Shown here piece by piece: positions 35,126-44,753 of a stretch of DNA of 64,000 nt. Below the pieces are notes generated by a model. The model saw nothing but the letters and a program-made list of their open reading frames with translations, had not been told where the DNA came from and searched no databases. The first letter of the stretch is position 1; every line of letters begins with the position of its first letter. The stretch covers positions 1-64,000 of the forward strand of contig JAEWEV010000032.1 in NCBI GenBank assembly GCA_023389155.1, in the 5' to 3' direction. The translations under genes were made by a program, and so were the position numbers. Origin of the DNA: Pseudomonadota bacterium. GTDB lineage: Bacteria; Pseudomonadota; Gammaproteobacteria; Burkholderiales; Burkholderiaceae_B.

Positions 35126-38100
35126 GTGCGCCTTACCCAACTCAAACTAGCCGGATTCAAGTCCTTTGTTGATCCTACAGTAATACCGGTGCCAAGCCAG
35201 ATGGTTGGCGTGGTGGGCCCTAACGGCTGTGGAAAATCAAACATCATCGATGCCGTACGATGGGTGTTGGGCGAAACCCGCGCGTCTGAGTTACGTGGCG
35301 AGTCCATGCAGGATGTGATCTTCAATGGATCCGGCAACCGCAAGCCGGCAGCCCGCGCATCGGTCGAGCTGGTCTTTGACAACAGCGAAGGTCGCGCAGT
35401 AGGGCAGTGGAGTACATACGGTGAGATCGCCGTCAGACGCGTGCTCACGCGAGACGGTACCAGCAGCTATTACGTCAACAATCAACAGGTGCGGCGTAAG
35501 GACATTCACGACATCTTCCTGGGAACGGGTCTTGGCGCCAGAGGGTATGCCATCATCGGTCAGGGTATGATCAATCGCCTGATCGAGGCAAAACCTGAAG
35601 AATTACGGGTATATCTCGAAGAAGCCGCCGGCGTCTCCCGTTATAAGGAACGTCGCCGAGAGACCGAGAGCCGTCTGAGCGACACCCGGGAAAACCTGAC
35701 TCGCGTCGAAGACATCATGCGCGAGCTTGAGTCCCAGCTGACCCGTCTGGAAGCCCAGGCTGAAGTCGCTCGCAAATATCGCGATCTGCAGCATGACGGA
35801 GAAAAGAAACAGCATGTTCTTTGGCTGATCCGGGAAGAAAATGCCCGCGCCGACCAGCAGAAAAAAGCCGAGGAAATCGAAAAGGCGCAAACCGAACTTG
35901 AGGCCTCACTGGCCGAGCTGCGCGCCTCTGAAAGCGAGGTCGAAAAGCGGCGCCAGGCCCATTATCAGGCCAGCGATGCCGTCCATGCTGCCCAGGCTGC
36001 CATGTACGAGGCCAATACCACGGTCAGTCGTCTGGAGACCGAAATTCGCCATGTAGTAGACGCGCGTAACCGTTTGCAGGCGCGCAAGGCAACGCTCAAT
36101 ACGCAGATGCAGGAGTGGCAGGAACAGCTCACCCATTGCACAGAACAGATAGCCGAACTCGAAGAGGAACTGGCTGCCGCCGCCGAGCGCGCAGCCATGG
36201 TCCAGGACGAACTGGAATCCCGTCAGGCCGAGATGCCTGAGATGGATGAAAAAGTTCGCAGCGCTTCAGGAGGACGCGAAACGCTCAGAACTGAACTGGT
36301 ACGGGTGGAGCAGAAGCTGGCACTTACCGCCCAGGCGCAGCGCGATGCTGATCGCCAGCTGCAGCAGCTTGAACAACGTAAAGAGCGTCTGGAAAGGGAA
36401 CTGAGTGAAATTCAGAGTCCGGACGCCGGGCGGCTGGAGCAGCTGACCGGAGACCGCAACGCCGCTGAGGCGCAGCTGGAAGAAGTGCAGGCAACCTTGC
36501 AGGACGTGGAAGAGCGTTTGCCGCAGCTTGATGAAGCCCGGCGCGAGGCTCAGGCCGCGTCGCAGAAGGAAACCCAGGATGTCGCCCGGCTGGAAGCCCG
36601 CCTGAATGCTCTCAGTGCGCTGCAGGAAGATGTTCAGAAAAAGGGCGCGCTTGAACCCTGGCTGCAAAAACACGATCTGGGCAGTTTCGGTCGCCTCTGG
36701 CAGCAGATTCATATCGAGCCCGGCTGGGAAGCAGCGCTTGAGTCTGCATTGCGTGAACGCCTTACGGCCCTGCCGCTGCGCGATCTGGATATGGCCCGTG
36801 CCTTTACCGATGACCCGCCACCGTCCCGCCTGGCGTTTTACCAGAAGCCAACCGCTGAGGCCTTGCCTGCGCCGCTGGCCGGCCGCACGCCGCTGCTTTC
36901 GCTGATCCGCTGCAACGATCCCGATCTGAAAAGCCTTCTCGGGCGGTGGCTTCAGGGTGTCTATACTGCAAGCTCACTGACAGAAGCACTGGGTCAGCGC
37001 GCGAGTCTGCCTGCGGGCGTACAGCTGGTGGTGCGCGAAGGGCACATGACAGACGCCCATGGTATCTGTTTCTATGCTGCCGATTCCGAACAGTCAGGTA
37101 TGCTGGCCCGCCAGCAGGAAATTGAAAATCTCAGGCGCGAAATCAAGGCGCGTCAGCTTATTGCCGATCAGGCAGTGACACAACTGGCACGCAGCGAAGC
37201 TGCCTGGACATCGCTGTCCCAATCCATGACGCCCGCGCGGCAACGTCTGTCAGAACTGACACGGCGTGCCCATGATCTGCAGATGGAGCATTCGCGACTG
37301 CATGCGCAGATTCAGCAAAGCGACGAACGTCATGCCCGCATCAACGAAGACCTGGCGGATATACGCGTGCAGCAGGAAGAGCTGCTGGCTCAGAAGGAAG
37401 AGTCGGAAGCCGGTTTCGAGGCGCTGGATAACGAACTGGCCACCTTGCAGGAAAACTATGCGGAAGCCGAAATGGCCGGTGAGGCCCTGGCAGAAACCGC
37501 CGAGGCGGCCCGCCAGCATATTCGGGAACTGGAACGTAATGTACAGGAAGCGGCCTTTACTCAGCGCGGCCTGACCTCGCGAATTGCCGACCTGACGCGC
37601 AATCGTGATCTGGCCGACAATCAGATCAATCAGGCTCGCAATGAACTGGAAAACCTGGAAGCTGAGCTTTTTGATTTCGACGAGTCAGCGACGCAGGCTG
37701 GGCTGCAGGATGCGCTGGAAGCCCGTGCCATTCGTGAAGAGGCACTGGCGGCAGCCCGTCTTGAGCTGGACAACCTGGCTGCCACCTTGCGTGGCGCCGA
37801 CGAAACGCGCATGCGTACCGAGCAGTCGCTTGAACCGCGTCGGGCCCGTATTACGCAACTGCAACTGGATGAACAGGCTGCGAGACTGGCTGTTGAGCAA
37901 TTTTCAGAGCAGCTGGACCAGAACGAAGTGGATCGTGCTGCGCTTAAAATGGAAATGAACGATTTGCCGGAAGACTGGTCAAAAGTCACCTGGCTGCATG
38001 CAGAGGTCCAGAAAATTTCCCGCCAGATCGAAGCGCTGGGCTCGGTCAATCTGGCTGCGCTAGACGAATTGAATGAATCCCGCGAACGCAAGGGGTTCCT

Positions 38101-38653
38101 TGATTCCCAGCATGCCGATCTTTCTGAAGCCATCAATACGCTGGAAGATGCCATCCGGAAAATCGACAGGGAAACGCGAGAGCTACTGCAGGAAACGTTC
38201 AATCAGGTGAATGGGCATTTTGGTGATCTGTTCCCCAAACTTTTCGGCGGTGGCGAGGCACGTCTGTCCATGACCGGTGAAGAAATTCTGGACGCGGGCG
38301 TGCAGGTGATGGCGCAGCCTCCCGGCAAACGCAACAGTACGATCCATCTGCTGTCGGGCGGCGAGAAAGCGCTTACGGCCACCGCGCTGGTGTTCGCACT
38401 GTTCAAACTGAACCCTGCGCCATTCTGCTTGCTTGATGAGGTGGATGCACCGCTGGACGATGCCAATACTGAACGGTACGCCAACCTGGTTGGAAGCATG
38501 AGTGATCAGACGCAGTTTTTATTTATTTCTCATAATAAAATAGCCATGCAGATGGCGAAGCAGTTAATCGGTGTTACGATGCAGGAACAAGGGGTTTCCC
38601 GTATTGTTGCAGTAGATATTGAATCTGCCGTACAGCTTGTTGGCGAAGCGTAA
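35126..38653 (+). CDS. smc: Chromosome segregation protein SMC
   Basis: A 1175-residue condensin ATPase. N-terminal head with Walker A GPNGCGKSNIIDAVRW; two long coiled coils (about 165-500 and 670-1020) rich in Glu, Gln, Arg and Leu; hinge domain in between (about 505-660); C-terminal head with signature LLSGGEKALTATALVFAL and Walker B CLLDEVDAPLDD. The GTG at 35126 gives the invariant RLTQLKLAGFKSFVDPT start. No scpA/scpB is in the window. It is followed 20 bases later by zipA, an order common in betaproteobacteria. Confidence 0.96.
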   Translation: MRLTQLKLAGFKSFVDPTVIPVPSQMVGVVGPNGCGKSNIIDAVRWVLGETRASELRGESMQDVIFNGSGNRKPAARASVELVFDNSEGRAVGQWSTYGEIAVRRVLTRDGTSSYYVNNQQVRRKDIHDIFLGTGLGARGYAIIGQGMINRLIEAKPEELRVYLEEAAGVSRYKERRRETESRLSDTRENLTRVEDIMRELESQLTRLEAQAEVARKYRDLQHDGEKKQHVLWLIREENARADQQKKAEEIEKAQTELEASLAELRASESEVEKRRQAHYQASDAVHAAQAAMYEANTTVSRLETEIRHVVDARNRLQARKATLNTQMQEWQEQLTHCTEQIAELEEELAAAAERAAMVQDELESRQAEMPEMDEKVRSASGGRETLRTELVRVEQKLALTAQAQRDADRQLQQLEQRKERLERELSEIQSPDAGRLEQLTGDRNAAEAQLEEVQATLQDVEERLPQLDEARREAQAASQKETQDVARLEARLNALSALQEDVQKKGALEPWLQKHDLGSFGRLWQQIHIEPGWEAALESALRERLTALPLRDLDMARAFTDDPPPSRLAFYQKPTAEALPAPLAGRTPLLSLIRCNDPDLKSLLGRWLQGVYTASSLTEALGQRASLPAGVQLVVREGHMTDAHGICFYAADSEQSGMLARQQEIENLRREIKARQLIADQAVTQLARSEAAWTSLSQSMTPARQRLSELTRRAHDLQMEHSRLHAQIQQSDERHARINEDLADIRVQQEELLAQKEESEAGFEALDNELATLQENYAEAEMAGEALAETAEAARQHIRELERNVQEAAFTQRGLTSRIADLTRNRDLADNQINQARNELENLEAELFDFDESATQAGLQDALEARAIREEALAAARLELDNLAATLRGADETRMRTEQSLEPRRARITQLQLDEQAARLAVEQFSEQLDQNEVDRAALKMEMNDLPEDWSKVTWLHAEVQKISRQIEALGSVNLAALDELNESRERKGFLDSQHADLSEAINTLEDAIRKIDRETRELLQETFNQVNGHFGDLFPKLFGGGEARLSMTGEEILDAGVQVMAQPPGKRNSTIHLLSGGEKALTATALVFALFKLNPAPFCLLDEVDAPLDDANTERYANLVGSMSDQTQFLFISHNKIAMQMAKQLIGVTMQEQGVSRIVAVDIESAVQLVGEA

Positions 38654-38673
38654 ACAAAAGGGTCAAACACACA

Positions 38674-39774
38674 ATGAGTAATTTGCAACTGGCTTTAATT
38701 GCTATCGGAATCGTGCTGATTCTGCTGGTACTCCTGTTCAACTGGTGGCAGGACCAGCGGGTGCGTAGGCAAATGCATGATCAGTTCAGCATGGGAGATG
38801 AGCACGAGAACGACGTTCTGCTCAAGGACCGCAAGCCTGTTGCGCCTGTTCATAAGACACCCATAGACAGACAGGATCCGGTTTTTACCACGGATCCTGA
38901 TGCCTCTGTTGCCGATGGCCCTAAGGTTGCCGCCGCGTCGGTTCCTTCGCATGACCCGGAAGATTTGCACGATGAAGAAGCGGTTGACGAAATGACCGAG
39001 GGCGTAATCGAACTGCATTTTGCCACTCCTGTCAGTGGCGCTGATCTGCATCGTTATACCCGCAATGCCGTGTATGCAGGCACCAAACCCCTGCGCTATT
39101 TTGCAGAAAGCGACGAGGGTATCCACCGAGCACAACTGCTTCCTGACGAAAATTACGTATCCCTGCAAATGGCCGTACAACTGGCCAACCGTGCCGGTGC
39201 GCTCGGAGAAATCGAGTGGTCGCAGGCCTGGGCCAAGGCCGACGAGATCGCGCATGAATTTGATGCCAGCGTTGAAAGCCCCGATGTCCCGGCTTTGCTG
39301 CGCCGTGCCGAAAAACTGGATGAGGTTTGCGCCAATCTGGATACGCAGGTGGGTCTGACAGTGCAACTGGCACAGCCACATCCTGTTCGCAGCGTCATCG
39401 ATGTTGCCCGCGCCAAAGGGTTCACTGAATACCGCAATGGCCTTGCCTGGATGAATCATGATGGCCTGCCTCGTTTTGTTTTGCTGTTGGCCGGAGAGCA
39501 TGCCGATGATCCCGCCAATGCCGGTGTTAGCCGCGTGGATCTCCTGCTTGATGTTCCCTGCAGCCCGCCTGACGATACGCCCTTTGCCCGCATGATGGCC
39601 GTGGCACGCGACCTGGCTCTGTCCCTGGACGGTCAGCTGGTCGATGACTCCGGCAGGCCCGTCATGGAAGGCTCTGAACACGCCATTGATGAACAGATTC
39701 GTGGCATCTACGAAGAACTGGAGCAGCAAGGCCTGCAGGCCGGCTCGCCACGCGCCTTACGGGTTTTTTCCTGA
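38674..39774 (+). CDS. zipA: Cell division protein ZipA
   Basis: A 366-residue inner-membrane division protein that anchors FtsZ filaments. Residues 4-24 form the N-terminal membrane helix, followed by a charged and disordered linker to about residue 115, then the C-terminal ZipA domain that binds the FtsZ tail (about 115-350; typical HRAQLLPDENYVSLQMAVQLANR segment). Sequence conservation of ZipA is low, so position between smc and ligA is part of the evidence. The stop is 12 bases before ligA. Confidence 0.88.
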   Translation: MSNLQLALIAIGIVLILLVLLFNWWQDQRVRRQMHDQFSMGDEHENDVLLKDRKPVAPVHKTPIDRQDPVFTTDPDASVADGPKVAAASVPSHDPEDLHDEEAVDEMTEGVIELHFATPVSGADLHRYTRNAVYAGTKPLRYFAESDEGIHRAQLLPDENYVSLQMAVQLANRAGALGEIEWSQAWAKADEIAHEFDASVESPDVPALLRRAEKLDEVCANLDTQVGLTVQLAQPHPVRSVIDVARAKGFTEYRNGLAWMNHDGLPRFVLLLAGEHADDPANAGVSRVDLLLDVPCSPPDDTPFARMMAVARDLALSLDGQLVDDSGRPVMEGSEHAIDEQIRGIYEELEQQGLQAGSPRALRVFS

Positions 39775-39785
39775 GGTAGTGGGCC

Positions 39786-41834
39786 ATGACGCAGGGCAAG
39801 GAATCACAGTTGCAGGCTGAACTGGAAAGTCTGCGCACTCAAATCAATGCGCACAACCACGCATATCATGTCCTGGATGCGCCCACAATCAGCGATACCG
39901 AGTTTGACGGCCTGATGCAGCGATTGCTGGCTATCGAAGCGGAACACCCGGAATGGGTCGATGCCGACTCCCCGTCTCAGCGGGTAGGTAGCGCACCGCT
40001 GCCGTTTTTCGACAGTGTTCGCCACGCCGTGCCCATGCTCTCGCTGGGCAACGCCTTCAGCAGCGAAGAGGTCAGGGCATTCGACAAGCGCGTCAGTGAC
40101 GCCTTGCGTGCGGCTGGCCTGCTCGATCCCGCGCAGAAAGTTGAGTACAACTGCGAAGTCAAGATGGATGGCCTTGCCATTAGCATCCGTTACGAAAATG
40201 GCCGCCTGGTTCGTGCTGCGACCCGGGGTGATGGCCTTACCGGTGAAGATGTTACTGCCAACATCCGGACGCTGCGTTCTGTCCCGCTGACGCTCTCACC
40301 CGGTTTTCCCGAAGTGCTGGAAGTGCGTGGTGAAGTGCTTATGCATCGCGCCGATTTTGAAAAACTCAACAAGCAACAGGCGGCAGCCGGCGACAAAACG
40401 TTTGTCAACCCGCGTAATGCGGCAGCGGGCAGCCTGCGCCAGCTTGATCCTCGACTTACGGCCAAACGTCCATTACGATTTTTCGCTTATGGCTGGGGCC
40501 AGCTCGATGGTCTGAAAACGCCATTGCCGCTCACTCATTCCGGCATGCTGGACTGGTTGTCTTCGCTCGGCCTGTCCGTCGGAAAATACCGAAAGATTGT
40601 GACTGGCTCCGATGCGCTTATCGCGTTCTACGAAGAGATTGGCAATTCGCGAACCAGTCTTCCGTTTGATATTGATGGCGTGGTTTATAAAGTCAACTCG
40701 CTCAAGGCCCAGACTGAGCTGGGATTCGTTTCCCGTGCACCGCGTTTTGCGCTTGCGCACAAATTTGCGGCTGAAGAAGCCACAACCACACTGCTGGATA
40801 TCGAGGTGCAGGTGGGACGTACAGGGGCAATTACGCCTGTTGCCAGACTGGCCCCGGTATTTGTGGGCGGCGTGACAGTGACCAATGCCACTTTGCATAA
40901 TGAAGATGAAATCCGACGCAAGGACGTCATGATCGGCGATACCGTTGTCGTGCGCAGGGCAGGGGATGTGATTCCCGAAGTACTGAGGCCGGTACTGGAG
41001 TCCCGGCCCGAGAACGCCAGGCGCTTTGTCATGGTCACCGAATGCCCGGTATGTGGTTCTGCCGTGGAGCGTTTGCCCGACGAAGCCGTGACACGGTGCA
41101 CCGGCGGGCTGTTCTGCGCTGCTCAGCGGAAACAAAGCCTGCTGCATGCGGCAGGACGCAAGGCGCTGGACATAGAAGGCCTGGGCGAGAAATTGATTGA
41201 CCAGCTGGTCGATCAGGACTGGGTGCGTTCCATCGCGGATCTGTACTCCCTGACAGCGGAAAAGCTGATGGGGCTTGAGCGCATGGGACGCAAGTCTGCC
41301 GAGAACCTGATTGCTGCCATTGAGGCCAGCAAACATATCGAATTGTCTCGCATTGTCTATGCGCTAGGCATTCGTCACGTTGGCGAAACCACTGCCCGCG
41401 ATCTGGCCCGGCATTTCGGTTCACTCGATGCGCTGATTGCTGCCGACGAAGCTGCCTACCTGCAGGTCAGCGATGTCGGACCGGTGGTTGCAGAATCGCT
41501 GCGTGCATTTTTTGCCGAACCGCATAATATTGCAGTGCTTGAGGCCTTGCGCGCTGCAGGTGTAACTGTGAAAATGCCAGAGTCGATCAAGAGTACGGTC
41601 CTGCAGGGGAAAACCTTTGTTCTGACCGGGACTTTGCCTACCATGACGCGCGATGAAGCGGGCAAACTGATTATGGAAGCCGGTGGCAAGGTAAGCGGTA
41701 GCGTCTCGAAAAAAACCAGTTATGTGGTTGCCGGCGAAGAGGCAGGCAGCAAACTGGAGAAGGCCCGTGAACTCTCGGTCACGGTGCTTGATGAAGACGG
41801 CCTGATGGAACTGCTCAAGGGCCAGGCTTCATAA
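39786..41834 (+). CDS. ligA: NAD-dependent DNA ligase
   Basis: A 682-residue replicative ligase. Domain Ia (YHVLDAPTISDTEFD), adenylation domain with K126-M-D-G as the AMP-accepting motif, OB fold (VGRTGAITPVARLAPVFVGG), Cys4 zinc finger (CPVCGS ... RCTGGLFCAAQ), helix-hairpin-helix repeats (about 470-585) and a C-terminal BRCT domain (GKTFVLTGTLPTMTRDEA). Complete and of normal length. Ends the smc-zipA-ligA cluster. Confidence 0.96.
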   Translation: MTQGKESQLQAELESLRTQINAHNHAYHVLDAPTISDTEFDGLMQRLLAIEAEHPEWVDADSPSQRVGSAPLPFFDSVRHAVPMLSLGNAFSSEEVRAFDKRVSDALRAAGLLDPAQKVEYNCEVKMDGLAISIRYENGRLVRAATRGDGLTGEDVTANIRTLRSVPLTLSPGFPEVLEVRGEVLMHRADFEKLNKQQAAAGDKTFVNPRNAAAGSLRQLDPRLTAKRPLRFFAYGWGQLDGLKTPLPLTHSGMLDWLSSLGLSVGKYRKIVTGSDALIAFYEEIGNSRTSLPFDIDGVVYKVNSLKAQTELGFVSRAPRFALAHKFAAEEATTTLLDIEVQVGRTGAITPVARLAPVFVGGVTVTNATLHNEDEIRRKDVMIGDTVVVRRAGDVIPEVLRPVLESRPENARRFVMVTECPVCGSAVERLPDEAVTRCTGGLFCAAQRKQSLLHAAGRKALDIEGLGEKLIDQLVDQDWVRSIADLYSLTAEKLMGLERMGRKSAENLIAAIEASKHIELSRIVYALGIRHVGETTARDLARHFGSLDALIAADEAAYLQVSDVGPVVAESLRAFFAEPHNIAVLEALRAAGVTVKMPESIKSTVLQGKTFVLTGTLPTMTRDEAGKLIMEAGGKVSGSVSKKTSYVVAGEEAGSKLEKARELSVTVLDEDGLMELLKGQAS

Positions 41835-42216
41835 GCGGGCGGTCATAACCTGAGGTGATCACACCATTTGGGCGGTCGAGCCTGAGGGTGGCATTGTTAT
41901 TGGTGCCCCCCGGTTGGGCAGGCCAAGGGAACAGCCCCGACGGCCAACTCTCACAAGGGGTATCTTCCATCACAGGCATTCGTCCAGTCAGCAAACCCTG
42001 CTATCTGGGATTCCATCACAATCGACAGTCATTAAAGCCGTGTCAGCGGAGCGTATCTCGTATGCGATCGGGACGCGATTCGGAAGCGATTTGAACGCGC
42101 ATCCGAAGGGAACAAATCCTGTATCTTTCGTTCGGCCATTCTCCCTTACCGATACTCTCCGATTCAGGCATCCTCCGGCAAATTCCGGGTAACGGTACGC
42201 TTGCGTATATTCCCGG
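41835..42216. other. Spacer after ligA with stem-loop
   Basis: About 380 bases with no recognisable gene; short open frames on both strands have no known product or ribosome site. Near its end a nested hairpin (CCGGG 42185-42189 with CCCGG 42212-42216, inner TACGC 42196-42200 with GCGTA 42203-42207) sits next to the terminator of the parvulin gene. It may mark the end of the ligA transcript although no T-run follows on the plus strand. Confidence 0.45.
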
Positions 42217-42217
42217 C

Positions 42218-42267
42218 AAAAAAACATCCCCCGGTTTCCGGAAAATTCCGGACTGCGGGGGATGTTT
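42218..42267 (-). terminator. Intrinsic terminator of the msrB-yciB-bolA-parvulin cluster
   Basis: An 11-base perfect stem AAACATCCCCC/GGGGGATGTTT (42222-42232 with 42257-42267) with a smaller inner hairpin. On the minus strand it is followed by a T-run (seven A at 42218-42224 on plus). It lies about 45 bases after the stop of the peptidyl-prolyl isomerase gene. Confidence 0.85.
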
Positions 42268-42313
42268 ACCTGTGCAGAGACCATTCTGTCTGAACGATCT
42301 ATTTCCCTAAGAC

Positions 42314-43174
42314 TTACTGCTTGGGAGCTTCGGTTGCAGGCGCTTCAGCGGGTGTGGCTTCTGCAGGTTTGTCACCTGCTGCGGCTTCAGTTTCAGATTT
42401 TTCAATCTTGGCCTCATCACGCAGTTTTTTCATCTGCTCCTGCAGAGCCTGCTGGCTCAGCATCTGGCTGATTTGCGGCTTGGCTTCTTCCAGAGTCGGA
42501 ACCTTGACAGGACGTGAGTCAGTCACCTGAATAATGTGCCATCCAAACTGACTTTTCACCGGCTTGTCGAGCAACTGGCCTTTTTTGGCAGATTTCACGG
42601 CTTCAGCGAACTCAGGTACGTAGTTCTCAGCGGGAGCCCAGCCCAGATCACCACCATTCTTGCCACTGCCTGGGTCGATGGAGTTTTTCTTGGCTGCATC
42701 AGCAAAGCTGACTTTTTTAGCCTTGATGTCTTTCAACAGTTTATTGGCTGCGGTCTCGTCTTTGACCAGAATGTGCTTGACCTGATATTCGTTTTCACCA
42801 GCAGATTGTTCCTTGAACTGCTCGTAGGCTTTTTTGACATCGTCATCGCTGACCGGATGGGTTTTAGCCCAGTCGCGCATCATGGCGCCGATCAGGATTT
42901 CCTGGCGTGCGTTGTCGATAGCAAACTGAACTTCGGGTTTTTTGTCCACTCCCTGCTTTTCGGCTTCCTGTGACAATACGACGCTGTTGATCAGCTGCTC
43001 CGTAATCTGTTCGCGCAGGGCAGGACTGTCGGTCGCGCCGCGGGCAATCAGCGTTTTCACTGCCGTATCTACCTGATCTTTGGTAATGGCTTTACCATTC
43101 ACAGTGGCCACGTTCTGGGCCAGAGCCGGTACAGTCATGGCGCAAGTTACAGCGAGTAAAATAAAACGTTTCAT
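42314..43174 (-). CDS. Periplasmic parvulin-type peptidyl-prolyl isomerase
   Basis: A 286-residue foldase of the SurA/PpiC type. Signal peptide at 1-19 (MKRF start, P-A-L-A cleavage site). SurA-like helical N-terminal region, then one rotamase domain (about 130-225) with YQVKHILVKDE, DLGWAPAENYVPEFAEAV and SQFGWHIIQV. The C-terminal 35 residues are a charged, Ala/Pro/Glu-rich tail. It lies 14 bases after bolA on the same strand. It should help outer-membrane protein folding in the periplasm. Confidence 0.92.
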   Translation of the reverse strand: MKRFILLAVTCAMTVPALAQNVATVNGKAITKDQVDTAVKTLIARGATDSPALREQITEQLINSVVLSQEAEKQGVDKKPEVQFAIDNARQEILIGAMMRDWAKTHPVSDDDVKKAYEQFKEQSAGENEYQVKHILVKDETAANKLLKDIKAKKVSFADAAKKNSIDPGSGKNGGDLGWAPAENYVPEFAEAVKSAKKGQLLDKPVKSQFGWHIIQVTDSRPVKVPTLEEAKPQISQMLSQQALQEQMKKLRDEAKIEKSETEAAAGDKPAEATPAEAPATEAPKQ

Positions 43175-43188
43175 AGTTTTCCTTTTGG

Positions 43189-43455
43189 TTAAGAAATGGG
43201 TAGTGTCTGTATAGACAGCGCATGTATGGGATAAGGAATCAAATCGTCCAGGGCATCATAGACCAGGCGCTGGCTGGCTATCCGCGACAGACCATCAAAG
43301 CGCGCCGACCGGATGGTCAGGCGAAAGTGGCCAGCGCCATTGCTCGCCCCGGCATGCCCTTTGTGCAGATGCGATTCGTCAACAATATTCAGCGCCTGTG
43401 GTTCAAGTACGGCAAGGCGTTCGCGAATCAACGCAACACGATCAAGCTCAGTCAT
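43189..43455 (-). CDS. BolA-family protein
   Basis: An 88-residue BolA/IbaG-like protein; such proteins bind [2Fe-2S] clusters with monothiol glutaredoxins or bind DNA. Recognisable by the L-x-I-x-D-E-S-H-x-H-x-G-H core followed by H-F-R-L-T-I and the S-R-x-x-R-Q/H-R-x-V-Y-x-x-L end (here RIASQRLVYDALDDLI). ATG 43455 overlaps the end of yciB by eight bases; a longer frame reaching to 43542 would lie inside yciB and has no similarity. Confidence 0.88.
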   Translation of the reverse strand: MTELDRVALIRERLAVLEPQALNIVDESHLHKGHAGASNGAGHFRLTIRSARFDGLSRIASQRLVYDALDDLIPYPIHALSIQTLPIS

Positions 43456-44032
43456 TGGGCTTCTCCGGTAGCGTGGCGGGATCCAGTGTAGAGGGAACTT
43501 CCTGCATGTGTCGGCCAAGCCAGACTGACTGGCCAATGGCAAAAACTACCAGCAGACCCGTCATGCCGAATGCCTTGAAGGTTACCCACTGCTCCTGCGT
43601 GAAATAGCCGGAAAAGGCGACGAACAGATTCAACAGACCGGAGAATACAAAAAAGCCGGCCCAGCTATCGGAAAGGCGATCCCAAATACGGTCTGGCAGG
43701 CTCATCTGGCCGCTCAGCATTTTGCGCAGGACGTTTTTGTTCATCAGCCAGCGCGCGCCAAGCAGAATGAGGGCAAACAGCCAGTAAAGCACAGTAGGCT
43801 TCCATTTGACGAAGGTGTCATTATGGAAATAGATGGTTGCTCCGCCAAAAACGCCGATGATGATGACATTCATCCAGTTGATGGCTTCGATGCGACGGCC
43901 ACGAAATTTGAGCCACACGATCTGCAGGACGCTGCAGATGATGGCGACTTTGGTTGCAACATATATGTCCGCGACTTTGAACGCAACAAAGAAGAGAACA
44001 AGCGGGAAAAAATCGAAAAGAAGCTTATTCAT
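43448..44032 (-). CDS. yciB: Inner-membrane septation protein A (YciB/IspZ family)
   Basis: A 194-residue membrane protein with five to six transmembrane helices, linked to cell-envelope integrity and septation. Family marks are KLLFDFFPLVLFFVAFK at the N terminus and WVTFKAFGMTGLLVVFAIGQ near the C terminus. It overlaps msrB by four bases upstream and bolA by eight downstream, so the genes are translationally coupled. Confidence 0.93.
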   Translation of the reverse strand: MNKLLFDFFPLVLFFVAFKVADIYVATKVAIICSVLQIVWLKFRGRRIEAINWMNVIIIGVFGGATIYFHNDTFVKWKPTVLYWLFALILLGARWLMNKNVLRKMLSGQMSLPDRIWDRLSDSWAGFFVFSGLLNLFVAFSGYFTQEQWVTFKAFGMTGLLVVFAIGQSVWLGRHMQEVPSTLDPATLPEKPND

Positions 44033-44421
44033 TCTGCGGGGTCAAAGCGAAGTGAGAGCGAGTTGATGCAATAGCGCAAACCCGTAGGCGGGGGGCCATC
44101 GGGAAAAACGTGTCCCAGATGGGCGTCGCAGACATTGCACAGGACTTCAGTACGTACCATGCCATGCGTAGTGTCTGTTTCTTCGCGAACGTTATTGGGG
44201 TTGAGGGGTTCGAAGTAGCTGGGCCAGCCACAACCGGCGTCAAACTTCGTGTCGGAGGCAAACAGCGGGGTACCGCAGGCAACACAGGTGTAGATGCCGG
44301 GCTGAAAATGATCCCAGTATTCTCCGGTAAAGGCACGCTCGGTGCCTTTTTGCCGTGTGACACGGAAGCTTTCGGGGGAAAGCAGCTCGCGCCATTGCTG
44401 TTCGGACTTGATGATTTTCAA
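44029..44421 (-). CDS. msrB: Peptide-methionine (R)-S-oxide reductase
   Basis: A 130-residue MsrB that repairs methionine-R-sulfoxide in proteins. Catalytic C118 lies in RYCINS; the structural zinc cysteines are C46 and C49 (CVAC) and C95 and C98 (CNVC); C64 in AGCGWPS is the likely resolving Cys. WPSYFEPL and HLGHVFPDGPPPTG are conserved. First gene of a four-gene minus-strand cluster; its stop overlaps yciB. Confidence 0.95.
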   Translation of the reverse strand: MKIIKSEQQWRELLSPESFRVTRQKGTERAFTGEYWDHFQPGIYTCVACGTPLFASDTKFDAGCGWPSYFEPLNPNNVREETDTTHGMVRTEVLCNVCDAHLGHVFPDGPPPTGLRYCINSLSLRFDPAE

Positions 44422-44753
44422 TGCTGGCCTTTACCTTTACAAACGGTCGGGCTTTCGTATCTGCTACAACGCGCCGCACCGGGTTTCCTGAATAAAATGC
44501 CCATAGCCTGTCGCCAAAATTTGCACATTGCCATGTTTGCATCTGCGTGATGGCAAACAAAACAGAACAGACTGTTATCAGGCTATTTTAAAGTATATTG
44601 GTGCTTCACTCCGGAATTTCCAGAGCAAAACTGTATGATTACGCGTTCAAGTGTGACATATTATTGTCTGCACCTGTGGACTATACACGTGCCTTACGTC
44701 TGGAAACATACGGTTGTAATGAAGCGAAATACAAAATATTTGAGAGACAAAAG
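44422..44753. other. Divergent promoter region msrB / ABC importer
   Basis: About 330 bases between divergent genes. AT-rich in the middle (44570-44620), no recognisable coding sequence. An in-frame extension upstream of the binding protein exists but lacks a signal peptide at its start. No promoter hexamers with good spacing were found. A GAGAGA ribosome site precedes the next ATG. Confidence 0.5.

Noticed and set aside
38695..39729. Long minus-strand open frame (344 codons) opposite zipA
   Set aside because: Mirror of zipA codon bias; no ribosome site or recognisable domain, and zipA fits its context.
40473..41336. 287-codon minus-strand open frame opposite ligA
   Set aside because: Shadow of ligA; Gln/His-rich sequence typical of antisense translation.
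41855..42284. Short open frames on both strands in the ligA-parvulin spacer
   Set aside because: Mutually overlapping, cross hairpins and a terminator, with no recognisable product.
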